A DNA stretch of 29,005 nt, from IMG/VR virus record IMGVR_UViG_3300030107_004698, positions 8,075 to 37,079 of that record. The stretch is one strand, 5' to 3'. Within the stretch, counting starts at the first letter, position 1, and each line of letters starts with the position of its first letter. The notes under the pieces were generated by a model, which was not told the DNA's origin, did not search any database, and worked only from the letters and a program-made list of their open reading frames with translations. Below, one piece after another: positions 5,530 to 14,034 of this stretch. The translations under genes were made by a program, and so were the position numbers. Source of the stretch: a virus.

Positions 5530-7593
5530 TTACCCTTCAATTTCCATAAGTGTTAATGAACCTGTGCCTGTCTGTATTAGCTTACCTGTACCTGCACTGA
5601 CCCTTAGTCTGATCGTATAGGTTTGTTCAGAAGTTGATGAAGGTGAATCTAAATACGTTCCTGTTGTCAAATTATGAATATCAAAGTTAGCCCCATCTTG
5701 TTCTATGTACGTTCCACCAAAAGTGATGATGTCCGAAGTACCACGCTCTAAACCTACATATACCCAATTTCCCCTAGTTCCCCCGATGTTTAAATTGGCT
5801 GTATACATCACAAGAACTTTATTTGAACTTGATGCAGGTGTGATATCGGCAGTAAGGGAAGTGTCTACAAACGAACTACTAGTTGTTGACGTTTCAGAGG
5901 TGCTATTCATGTTTACGACCTGAAGAACCTTTCCACCACTGCTCGGAGCAGACCAAGATATATCTGTACCATCGGAAGTTAATACATGAGTATTAGATCC
6001 AACTGCTAATGCGGCTGGATCTCCACTTGCATCTCCGTAGATAATTTTTCCTCTTGCCAATCCTGCCATCTTCGCAAGAGTAACTGCGTTGTCTTGAATA
6101 TCTGCGGTTTCAATCGTGTCGTTAGGGAATGTTGGAACTTGGCTAAAGGCAACTACACCGCCAGAGGATATTGCCATTGCATCGGTATCAGATGCACTAC
6201 CAATATTTCCAGCGTTTGGAATAACAATATTCCCCCCTGTGGTCATCAATCCACCACCAGAATACGTTCCTGAGACATCGAGATTAGCGTTCACATCACA
6301 CAATGTGGCGTTAATCTCTACTTCATCTGTTGCGTTAATATCAAGTACTGTTGCACTCGGTGCATTAATATATTGTGATGCGTCATTAAATTGCAGTTGC
6401 ATGGTGCTATTCAGAAGCAAACCAGTATCAGCAACATGAGTTAATGTGACATCCGCATCTTCTCCAAAGTGAATAATTGCCCCATCACTATCTAAATACA
6501 AATCATCTTCGATAGTAAGGTCAGAAGATAAAATAGGACTTTGACTGAATGTAACTACCCCACCAGAACTGATTGCGATAGCATCTGTATCGCCAACAGA
6601 ACCAATATTCCCTGCATTGGGGATGACAATATTGCCACCAGTAGTCATTAAACCACCGCCAGTGTATGTACCCGATACATCTAAATTTGCATTTACATCA
6701 CAGAGAGTTGCATTGATTTCAATTTCGTCAGTGGCGTTGATATCAAGAACCGTAGCACTTGGAGCATTGATGTATTGACTTGCATCATTGAACTGAATTG
6801 CCATAGTGCTATTCAGTAATAACCCTGTGTCTGCGACATGGGTTAATGTGACATCTTGGTCATCTCCAAATTTCAAAACACAAGCATCTGAGTCTAAACT
6901 TAAATCATCGCCAACCGTCAAATCTGTTGACACAGTTGCCGCACCTGTTACAGCTAAAGTAGATCCATCAAAAGTAAGGTTTGCTTCTCCGTTGATTCCT
7001 GCTGTGCCTGTACTTGAAATGACCCTGTTGTCTGTTCCATTAGTATAAGTAGTAACTACTTGCTCAGAATCGGCATTTCCAACCATCTGAAAATTTGTAC
7101 CGTCATAGATGACTGAGATAACCTCGTTCTGACTTATGTCCCCTGATGCTAAAGCGGTATTGACATCTTTTACAATGGTCTTAGCACCTACCGAGTTTAC
7201 GTTCAGTGTAGAAGCACCTGTATTAGCGTTAGCCGCCTTAAAATGAAATACCTGACCCGACGCATACGCCGTGACTGCGGGACTTAGAGAAATAGCATAC
7301 GTGTTTGCTGACCCACTATCAGCTGCATACAAAAAGCTAGAGTCTTGTACCTGTCCTGTCGCTGAATAATCTGTTCTAGCGGCAGCATTGCCTACTCCTG
7401 TATGTCTTTTGGTGTTCATAGGAAGGTTTGCGGTAACGGTCGTTTGCCCATCTTTTGTAATACAAGTACTTAACCCTGTAGCAAATCCATCGTCTTCTGT
7501 ATCATGTCTTGATGCCAGAATCTTCACTCCAGCATTTTTATCATTCGTCCAATTATATACTCGACTGAATACTCCAGAACCATTAAATGCCAT
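5530..7593 (-). CDS. Tail fibre protein with an internal duplication
   Basis: A 687-residue fibre. Residues 1-75 match the podovirus fibre head: FNGSGVFSRVYNWTNDKNAG, then a block with GFATGLSTCITKDGQTT. Residues 95-180 are a beta-rich collar. Residues 224-351 and 358-485 are two copies of one unit (period 134 residues, about 86% identical by hand count), rich in Asp, Asn, Gly and Thr, as expected of a trimeric beta shaft. Residues 560-687 are a separate C-terminal domain, probably the receptor-binding tip. The start ATG follows a dyad with AGAGGA in its centre (7596-7614). It is the only fibre gene in the window and should set host range. Confidence 0.85.
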   Translation of the reverse strand: MAFNGSGVFSRVYNWTNDKNAGVKILASRHDTEDDGFATGLSTCITKDGQTTVTANLPMNTKRHTGVGNAAARTDYSATGQVQDSSFLYAADSGSANTYAISLSPAVTAYASGQVFHFKAANANTGASTLNVNSVGAKTIVKDVNTALASGDISQNEVISVIYDGTNFQMVGNADSEQVVTTYTNGTDNRVISSTGTAGINGEANLTFDGSTLAVTGAATVSTDLTVGDDLSLDSDACVLKFGDDQDVTLTHVADTGLLLNSTMAIQFNDASQYINAPSATVLDINATDEIEINATLCDVNANLDVSGTYTGGGLMTTGGNIVIPNAGNIGSVGDTDAIAISSGGVVTFSQSPILSSDLTIEDDLYLDSDGAIIHFGEDADVTLTHVADTGLLLNSTMQLQFNDASQYINAPSATVLDINATDEVEINATLCDVNANLDVSGTYSGGGLMTTGGNIVIPNAGNIGSASDTDAMAISSGGVVAFSQVPTFPNDTIETADIQDNAVTLAKMAGLARGKIIYGDASGDPAALAVGSNTHVLTSDGTDISWSAPSSGGKVLQVVNMNSTSETSTTSSSFVDTSLTADITPASSSNKVLVMYTANLNIGGTRGNWVYVGLERGTSDIITFGGTYIEQDGANFDIHNLTTGTYLDSPSSTSEQTYTIRLRVSAGTGKLIQTGTGSLTLMEIEG
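6139..6522 (-). repeat. Second copy of the fibre shaft repeat
   Basis: Codes for residues 358-485 of the tail fibre and matches the unit at 6541-6924 almost residue for residue in its centre (ASQYINAPSATVLDINATDE and on to the GNI block). The DNA differs at many third codon positions, so the two copies are far less alike as DNA than as protein. Confidence 0.85.
6541..6924 (-). repeat. First copy of the fibre shaft repeat
   Basis: Codes for residues 224-351 of the tail fibre. An 18-base spacer separates it from the second copy. Most differences between the protein copies lie in the first 35 residues; the last two thirds are nearly the same. Confidence 0.85.
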
Positions 7594-7595
7594 AT

Positions 7596-7614
7596 CATAT
7601 CCTCTGCGATATAT
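7596..7614 (-). promoter_or_regulatory. Dyad with Shine-Dalgarno core before the fibre gene (variant copy)
   Basis: On the minus strand ATATATCGCAGAGGATATG, 16 of 19 bases as in the copies before the scaffold gene and terS. The AGAGGA core is placed to act as the ribosome site for the ATG at 7593. The dyad arms are ATATATC and GATATG. Confidence 0.5.
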
Positions 7615-7630
7615 TTCTAGTTAAATTTTT

Positions 7631-10258
7631 TTATCTTGTACCAATTCCCATTGGTGTATTTAATAATCTTCTTTTCATTTGATTCATTCTTTGCACATAC
7701 CTTTTTGATTCACGATTTGTTTCTAATCCTCTTGGCACTACCGTAAACGCTTCAATGTATTTTTTTACACTTAGCGCATCTTCTAAATCATCTCTATTAA
7801 CAGTTTTTACTAAACGACCTAAATGTGCAGCCAATTTATTTGGCTCTATTTCTAATGCTTTTGTTAGCCACTTTACCCTTTCGGGATTAGTCATCCAACG
7901 TGCAGCTCCTTTTGCCCCAAGTATCGTTACCAATGTTCCGCTTAATATACTTGTAGCATCCATTAAAACACCTTGTAATCCCTCTTGTCGTGGATTAGAA
8001 AAATCGTATCCAGACGCATATAATAAACCAGTCACGCCACCACCAATTTTCATAGCACCACCTAAATACAAACCTTTACCGACTAAATCACCTGCTGTTC
8101 CAGAAGGGTTTTGATAAACTTTTCCAACTTCCCTAACTCTACTTGCTGCCCTACCCAAAGCGTCTAAAGATTTTCTTAAATTTCCCATTTCCTTTCCAGA
8201 GAAAAGAACATCTTTTGCCCCTTTGGTTATTTTATTATAGTCAGTTAAAAATCTACCTATAGAAAAAGTGAAATCTAATGCTTCTTCTCCTGTTTCGGAT
8301 TTTACTCCAGGTAAAGCCATACCCATTCTATCCAAAACAGTGCCAACTACTACTTTCCATTCTTCAGGTTTCATGGTTGCTTTTAAATCTTTTAAATAAG
8401 TAGAACCTACCTTAGATTTACTTTCTATCATTTGAAATACTTTTTCTGGTTCAAATTTTTTAGATACAGACTCAAGGATATTGTCTATTCTAGTTATCAT
8501 TTCTTTGTATTGCTTATTTGCTTTTTGAAATAATTTAAGTGCTTCAGGACCTTTTCTTTCTGCGGCAACTTTCATTTCTTTGCTAATTGCCCCATACAAA
8601 CTTTTAAGTTCTCCCCTAGAAATTTTAGGCATCATAGTATAGTTGCCTAGCAAATTTCCTACTTCGCTTCGCATAGATTTTAAAGTTTCCCAAGAAAGTC
8701 CTTCTTTCTTTACCATTATGTTTTCTATATTTAACATACCTTCCATTCCTGGAGGTAATTTTCCAGTTTTAGCAAGAATTTCTTTTGCATATTTTAAATC
8801 TAAACCTCTTTCCGTAAACTCCCTTGCAGCATTATCGTTAACAATGTGTTTCGTAATAATTTCCATAACATCTAATTTATATGCTTTCGCTAAATTTGAT
8901 ATCTCAGGATTGGCAAAATATTCACTAAGATTCTTAGCAGTTTTTATAGGCATTAAAAGACCGTTTAAAGTTCTTGTTATTGTCGGAGTGTTAATCATTT
9001 CATTTTCATCAAAATAAGCAGACAATTCATCAAACATTTTTCCTGCTCTTTTTTTTCTGTACTCAACCCAACTTTCACTTGCTTTTTTAATAAGACTTCC
9101 TGTTTTTTCAGGCGTTAATCCTTTTCCACCTATTTCAACAGACTTTTTTTTCAAGAACGATTGCATTGCTTTATTTGCTTCCGATGCTTTTCTTGCAAAA
9201 ACTGCCGCACCACCTGGAAACCCTTCTAAAATTCCCTGCAATCCTGTCCAAAACCTTCTTCCTGTAGCCATTCCTATCGAAGGATATAATTTATCTACCG
9301 TTTGAAAATCTGCCCATGCCCTTTTAGTTCTTTCAATTCCTTTTTTACCACCAGCGATTGCCTTTTGATAACCTCGTCTAGCAATTCTTCCTACCAACGG
9401 GGAAACTGCCTGACTGCCCATAGCCAATACAGAGTTCAGAGCCATACTTCTAGCTTTTTCTTCTTTGTTATCAATATTCATACCAGAAAAATATTCTAAC
9501 GCTTTTATGTATGCTTGTTCAAAATTGCTTCCTAACCCTGCTCCAACTATTGCACCAGGAGGTCCGCCAAGCGCACCACCTGCTGCTGCTCCAGCTGTTT
9601 CTCCAGCAATTCCTGCAACAGTTCTTCCTTCGTCTACTAAAATGTCCATAAAAGGTTCAAAATTATCGGGATCAAATCTTGTCCACATTTGGGTTTCAGG
9701 ATGTAAAAATTCAAAGTCAATAAGTTCTCCGCTTCTATCTTTTCTCATTCTTAGATGTGGATATACTTTTCTTAACTCATCAAATTTTTCATATATGTTG
9801 TCTGTTGATTTTGCATTTATGACAGCACGGGACATTATCGATCCGCCTGTTTCTTGATCTACAATTACCTTTCCTTCAGAATCAGTTTTTCCCATCATTT
9901 TAATTAAGTCTTCTGAAATTGGCTCTCTAATGCCTGAATCATCTTCTGCTTGTGCCATTTCAAGTTTATCGTAATCTTTCTTTGCTAATGCTTCCTGATT
10001 TCTCAACGAACGATAAAAGTTTATATCATCATCTTCTAAATCATACTCAAAAGACTTCGGGTTAGTGACTTCAATTTTCATATACTCTGCTTTGTCAGGA
10101 TCAGTCAAAAGTAAATTTTCATAATCTTTACTATCAGAAATTTTTTTCCAAATTTCTGAATTTACTTCTTCCTGATCAGCTGGTAACAAACTAGAATACC
10201 CTCTCTCAGGGTCTTCTCTTTTCTTTATAAAATCGTCAAATAAACTAATTCCCGACAT
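7631..10258 (-). CDS. Large internal virion / DNA-ejection protein
   Basis: An 875-residue protein, the largest in the window. Residues 1-205 are acidic and mixed. Residues 212-243 form a Gly/Ala-rich segment (VAGIAGETAGAAAGGALGG and onward) of the type that inserts into membranes. Residues 300-760 are Lys-rich and mostly helical. A second Gly-rich hydrophobic stretch follows (VGKGLYLGGAMKIGGGVTGLLYASG, about 735-760), then LSGTLVTILGAKGAARW. Podovirus ejection proteins (the P22 gp16/gp20 or T7 gp15/gp16 role) have this mix of helices and amphipathic Gly-rich stretches, and it lies between the other internal proteins and the fibre. No transglycosylase motif is evident. The role is inferred from order and composition. 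Confidence 0.6.
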   Translation of the reverse strand: MSGISLFDDFIKKREDPERGYSSLLPADQEEVNSEIWKKISDSKDYENLLLTDPDKAEYMKIEVTNPKSFEYDLEDDDINFYRSLRNQEALAKKDYDKLEMAQAEDDSGIREPISEDLIKMMGKTDSEGKVIVDQETGGSIMSRAVINAKSTDNIYEKFDELRKVYPHLRMRKDRSGELIDFEFLHPETQMWTRFDPDNFEPFMDILVDEGRTVAGIAGETAGAAAGGALGGPPGAIVGAGLGSNFEQAYIKALEYFSGMNIDNKEEKARSMALNSVLAMGSQAVSPLVGRIARRGYQKAIAGGKKGIERTKRAWADFQTVDKLYPSIGMATGRRFWTGLQGILEGFPGGAAVFARKASEANKAMQSFLKKKSVEIGGKGLTPEKTGSLIKKASESWVEYRKKRAGKMFDELSAYFDENEMINTPTITRTLNGLLMPIKTAKNLSEYFANPEISNLAKAYKLDVMEIITKHIVNDNAAREFTERGLDLKYAKEILAKTGKLPPGMEGMLNIENIMVKKEGLSWETLKSMRSEVGNLLGNYTMMPKISRGELKSLYGAISKEMKVAAERKGPEALKLFQKANKQYKEMITRIDNILESVSKKFEPEKVFQMIESKSKVGSTYLKDLKATMKPEEWKVVVGTVLDRMGMALPGVKSETGEEALDFTFSIGRFLTDYNKITKGAKDVLFSGKEMGNLRKSLDALGRAASRVREVGKVYQNPSGTAGDLVGKGLYLGGAMKIGGGVTGLLYASGYDFSNPRQEGLQGVLMDATSILSGTLVTILGAKGAARWMTNPERVKWLTKALEIEPNKLAAHLGRLVKTVNRDDLEDALSVKKYIEAFTVVPRGLETNRESKRYVQRMNQMKRRLLNTPMGIGTR

Positions 10259-10269
10259 CTCTATTTCCT

Positions 10270-12126
10270 TTAATTATTTAAATGTTTTTTCATCCAATTT
10301 TGAGCATTATTTTTTTCTTTATTTTGAGTATTATTTTTTTTATTCAACCCACCTGTCATATTTTCTAAAAAAGGAGTACTAACATTTCCGTCCTTATCTA
10401 TAATTACATTTCCTTTTTTGCTTGTTCTAATTTTATTTATAATAATATTTCTATATGTTCTTACTTTTTCTAAAGCTACCTTTTCACTATCTGGCAACCC
10501 TAAAAATCCCCACATTTTAGGCAGTAATTTTTTAACGGAACTTATATCTAATTCTGTTAAAACACCTGTATGCCCAAGAGTTCTAGCTAAACCAGGACCT
10601 ACCGCATCTATAAGCCCTTGCAATATAACCATATCATTGTTGGACTGCGTAATTTTATTTATGCCCTGCACAGTTGCTTGTTTTATTCTTCCCATTAAAT
10701 TCTTATTTCTAAAGATTCTCTGTACCATTTGTTCAATCATATCAAGATCAACTAAAGTGCTTCTAACTGCATTGACCTTTTTCATTGATTCCCCACCAGC
10801 ACCTTTGATAGCACTAACCATAATATTGTTTTTTTGAACTTTTCTCATTGCTCTTCTAATTAATCTAGATCTGTTTCCGTCGTTTAAATTTTCTCCTGAA
10901 GCTAAAAGTTCTGCTGCCACGCCAGAAGGCATTTTTGATATTAACTTTTTAGTAAAATTCTCTTTTGAAACAAGATTGTAAGCATTGATTTTTTGTTTTT
11001 CTGTCGCTTTTGTAGGATCTATGTTAAGTTTTCTTAACTTGTCTTCAATTTGTTTTTCTTCTTTAGATCGATGTCGAACCATGACAGACAAATCAGTTTC
11101 TTTTAAGGTGTATTTTCCATCTTTTCCTTTTACTAACTCTTTACCGTACCTTTCCATCATGTTTTGGTTTTGTTTTTCAAAATTTTTGTAGTCTATAATT
11201 TTAATTCTATTAACTTGTTTTAATGATTCTATTTCTTTTTTGTTCAAAAACATTTTTTCCTGTTTTTGAACTTTTCCAAATTCGGTAATCAAACTTTCTA
11301 TTTTTTCAGACATAAATGGCATATCTGCTTCTTGCACATTGTTTTTTATCCATTCATATAAAGCATTCACCCCTTTTGGATGAGATTCTTGTATTTTATT
11401 TCCAGATTCGTTAAAGATTACTGGTGTTCCATTATATAGAGCATTTCTAGCACCAGCCATAAGATCGATTCTGCCTTTGGTCAGACTTTTTTGTTGTAGA
11501 TCTCTTTCTAATTTTCTAGTTACTTTTTCAGAATCTAATTTAGCATCAAATTCTTTTTTCGTTATATAATCTTCTAAATTAAGCGCACGTTTTCTATCTT
11601 CATCCTCAGTTTTTCTTTGTTCTTTCCGTAAGCCCATCAAATAATTTAAACCTGTAGAACTTAAATCTCTTTCACCTAAAGCACCTATTGTGCCTAACCT
11701 TCCTTTAGGTAATTCTCTGGAAATTTCTCCTGTATCGGGATCTGTCCATTTCTTTCTACCTGTTCTGGAAATTAAGTCTCCGTACTCTATATCTGCTTTT
11801 GTTTGTTGCATTTCTTTAAATAAATTTTCTTTTGCTATTCTTTCTTTTTCTCGAACATCTTCTAGCCCTTCCCTCATTGCCAAAGCACCAAATATCGCAT
11901 CTGCTGCTTTGGAAATTCCTTCTCCAACATTTTTAGGAGTTCTACCAGCGGCAGATTTCATAAGACCTCTGCCATACAAAAGTCGAGGATCGGTTTTGTA
12001 TAGTTTGTCCATATCTGTTGCATCTTTATATGCAAGAGCAGCACTTGAAGGAGTGGCAAACAACCCTTTCTTCTTCTTTTTTTGTCCTAACAACATTGCT
12101 AATATTTCTTTGTTACTTCTTGCCAT
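10270..12126 (-). CDS. Probable internal virion protein
   Basis: A 618-residue, strongly basic, mostly helical protein with many Lys and Glu. It starts MARSNKEILAMLLGQKKKKKG. A coiled-coil-like region covers about residues 160-330. A more hydrophobic patch (VILQGLIDAVGPGLARTLGHTGVLTELDISSVKKLLPKMWGFLGLP) lies near residues 500-550. It ends in an Asn/Lys-rich tail. No catalytic motif is seen. It is flanked by the Ala/Gln-rich 490-residue protein and the 875-residue protein, with only 3 and 11 bases between genes, and the three probably form the ejected core. The exact role is unknown. Confidence 0.55.
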   Translation of the reverse strand: MARSNKEILAMLLGQKKKKKGLFATPSSAALAYKDATDMDKLYKTDPRLLYGRGLMKSAAGRTPKNVGEGISKAADAIFGALAMREGLEDVREKERIAKENLFKEMQQTKADIEYGDLISRTGRKKWTDPDTGEISRELPKGRLGTIGALGERDLSSTGLNYLMGLRKEQRKTEDEDRKRALNLEDYITKKEFDAKLDSEKVTRKLERDLQQKSLTKGRIDLMAGARNALYNGTPVIFNESGNKIQESHPKGVNALYEWIKNNVQEADMPFMSEKIESLITEFGKVQKQEKMFLNKKEIESLKQVNRIKIIDYKNFEKQNQNMMERYGKELVKGKDGKYTLKETDLSVMVRHRSKEEKQIEDKLRKLNIDPTKATEKQKINAYNLVSKENFTKKLISKMPSGVAAELLASGENLNDGNRSRLIRRAMRKVQKNNIMVSAIKGAGGESMKKVNAVRSTLVDLDMIEQMVQRIFRNKNLMGRIKQATVQGINKITQSNNDMVILQGLIDAVGPGLARTLGHTGVLTELDISSVKKLLPKMWGFLGLPDSEKVALEKVRTYRNIIINKIRTSKKGNVIIDKDGNVSTPFLENMTGGLNKKNNTQNKEKNNAQNWMKKHLNN

Positions 12127-12129
12127 TAT

Positions 12130-13602
12130 TTATCTCCTTAACAATCCATAACCACCAGCAGTTCCAGCAGCCCCTAACAATCCACCCATGAGTGCTTGTT
12201 GATACGCTGTTTGACCTTGCCATCCCTGCATTGCTGCGTTGGTTGCCAATGCTTGTGCGCCAACAACATCAGTTGGTGCTACTGCGGTTGGAGTGTATCC
12301 TGTGAACTGACCTGTTTGTACTCCAGGTGCAGTACCCATAAGAACTGCAAGTTCATTCAATGGTGCGTTCCTTGCCTGTAAACGCTCTCCTATCATTTGT
12401 TGACGGATAGCGGAAGATGCCTGTAGCTGTGCCTGTCTTTCCTGAATTGCTCTTGCTCTTGCTTCGTTGGCAAGGTTTGCTAACTGCATACGTTGTCCAA
12501 ACCCTTCTGTTCCAAACTGGTTAATCAAACCTGCGTTTGCCATTCTTTGTGCAAACTCTGCTTGTCCCATTTCATTTTGTAGTTGTCTTGATGCCATCTC
12601 CTGACCGAATCGTTGTTGGTTTGCTCTGTTGGCTAGTTCTGCCTGACTGACGTTCATGCCAAACATTTGATTTGCCCTAGCACGATCTGCTTCAGCAGAC
12701 ATCAACCGTTGAGACAAGTTTCCTTGTACCGCTTGATTGGCTAAAGATGCTCTTGCCATTGCTTCTTGTTCTTGTTGCTGTCTTCCAGCCATACCCATAC
12801 CAAAAGCACGTTCTGCTTCTTGTCCCCCTTGCATTACCGATTGGAATGCAAGATTGGAATATGCTTCATCTGATCTTCGGTTAAATTCTTTTTCTGCTGC
12901 GTTGTACGCTTCTGATCCAGCAGGAATACCCTGTATCGCAAGTCTGTCTTCTAACGCTCTTCGTTCAGAAGCAAACCTGTCATCCATCATACGTTTTTGA
13001 CGGTTATAAAAAGCGTTCTCTACATTAGTTCTTAATGTTCCATACCCACCTGCGGTTGGAATATCTATCGTTGGTGAACCAAGTGTGGATTGAAATTGTT
13101 CGGTTACTTGTGGAGTTGCTCCAAGAGTAGGTGCAGAAACTTGTGTTTGAATGTCTCTTGCACTAGGAGCAATACCAAATACTGTTGGAGATACTCCTGT
13201 TGCAAATTCACCCCCTGCCACACTTCCTACAGCTTGTGGTGCGCCAGTAGTAATAGCTGACTCTCCTGTAATATCAGGAAGTCCGCCATATACATCAGAC
13301 ACATCCCCACTTAGACCCGAACGGATTCTTCCAGCCTGTTCTAATCCAGTTTGATATGCCGATCCTGTTAGCTGTCTTTGCAGATTTAGATTTGCCTGTC
13401 CTTGCGGAGTCAGGGAAGTAGTTCGAGTAATATTGCCTTCTGGATCAATGACATTTTGTAAAGTTCCATAGGGAGTAGTCTCTAGTACGGGATTAGCAAG
13501 TCTCCCTTGCAATAAAGCAGTTTCTTGGTTTGCTGCCGCTTGTGCCTGTGCCACTACTTGTGGATTAGGTGGTTCAGGCGGTTTAGGTGCGGAAAAACTC
13601 AT
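12130..13602 (-). CDS. Ala/Gln-rich internal virion protein
   Basis: A 490-residue protein with a proline-rich start (MSFSAPKPPEPPNPQVVAQ), a middle part rich in Gly, Thr and Ser, and a long helical region (about residues 200-410) dominated by Ala, Gln, Arg and Met. This is typical of internal or ejection proteins of podoviruses in uncultured phage collections. The C-terminus is Gly/Ala-rich and mildly hydrophobic (LMGGLLGAAGTAGGYGLL). It follows the acetyltransferase by 9 bases. DNA ejection or internal core is inferred; no enzyme motif is seen. Confidence 0.55.
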   Translation of the reverse strand: MSFSAPKPPEPPNPQVVAQAQAAANQETALLQGRLANPVLETTPYGTLQNVIDPEGNITRTTSLTPQGQANLNLQRQLTGSAYQTGLEQAGRIRSGLSGDVSDVYGGLPDITGESAITTGAPQAVGSVAGGEFATGVSPTVFGIAPSARDIQTQVSAPTLGATPQVTEQFQSTLGSPTIDIPTAGGYGTLRTNVENAFYNRQKRMMDDRFASERRALEDRLAIQGIPAGSEAYNAAEKEFNRRSDEAYSNLAFQSVMQGGQEAERAFGMGMAGRQQQEQEAMARASLANQAVQGNLSQRLMSAEADRARANQMFGMNVSQAELANRANQQRFGQEMASRQLQNEMGQAEFAQRMANAGLINQFGTEGFGQRMQLANLANEARARAIQERQAQLQASSAIRQQMIGERLQARNAPLNELAVLMGTAPGVQTGQFTGYTPTAVAPTDVVGAQALATNAAMQGWQGQTAYQQALMGGLLGAAGTAGGYGLLRR

Positions 13603-13611
13603 AACGATCTC

Positions 13612-14034
13612 CTATAACCATTTTTCGATATCCTTTTTAATTGCTCCAAATAAAAATCCATTTTTTGATCCATCAAATCCTTTTCGTATAATTCCTTCTA
13701 ACTGAAATCCTAGTCTTCTCAATACACTTTGCGCTCTGGTATTTTCGTGAGAAGTGATAGCAGTTACCCTATCTACTTTTAATTGTTTAAACGGGTATGC
13801 AAACATAGATTGCATTACCCCTCTTGTAGCCCATTGCACATTTGGTTCGGCAGCAAAAGAGAATTTCATATCAAACCCTGAATATTCGTAATAGATACAC
13901 GCTGCGACCAATTCATCATTTTTCATAACTCCTAATGTCATATATGCGCCAAACAGGGCAGGAGATACTTCTGGCAACCTGTCCTTAATCCAATTCATAA
14001 TCTGTTCAGAATTAGACTGGTCACATACAATCAC
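13612..14034 (-). CDS. GNAT-family acetyltransferase in the virion module
   Basis: A 140-residue Gcn5-related acetyltransferase that would use acetyl-CoA to acetylate an amine. The acyl-CoA-binding part reads RGVMQSMFAYPFKQLKVDRVTAIT, followed by HENTRAQSVLRRLGFQLEG, the usual N-x-x-x-x-x-VLRRLGF-x-x-EG block of the RimJ/RimL-like branch. The frame is open to 14076, but a GTG at 14034 lies 6 bases after a perfect AGGAGG and overlaps the tail-hub stop (GTGA), so this start is preferred. GNAT genes occur at this place in many podovirus tail modules. The substrate is unknown: a virion protein or a host factor. Confidence 0.85.
   Translation of the reverse strand: MIVCDQSNSEQIMNWIKDRLPEVSPALFGAYMTLGVMKNDELVAACIYYEYSGFDMKFSFAAEPNVQWATRGVMQSMFAYPFKQLKVDRVTAITSHENTRAQSVLRRLGFQLEGIIRKGFDGSKNGFLFGAIKKDIEKWL

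Noticed and set aside
5705-7048. Plus-strand frames opposite the tail fibre gene
   Set aside because: They are shadows of the fibre shaft repeats; they recur at both copies for that reason only.
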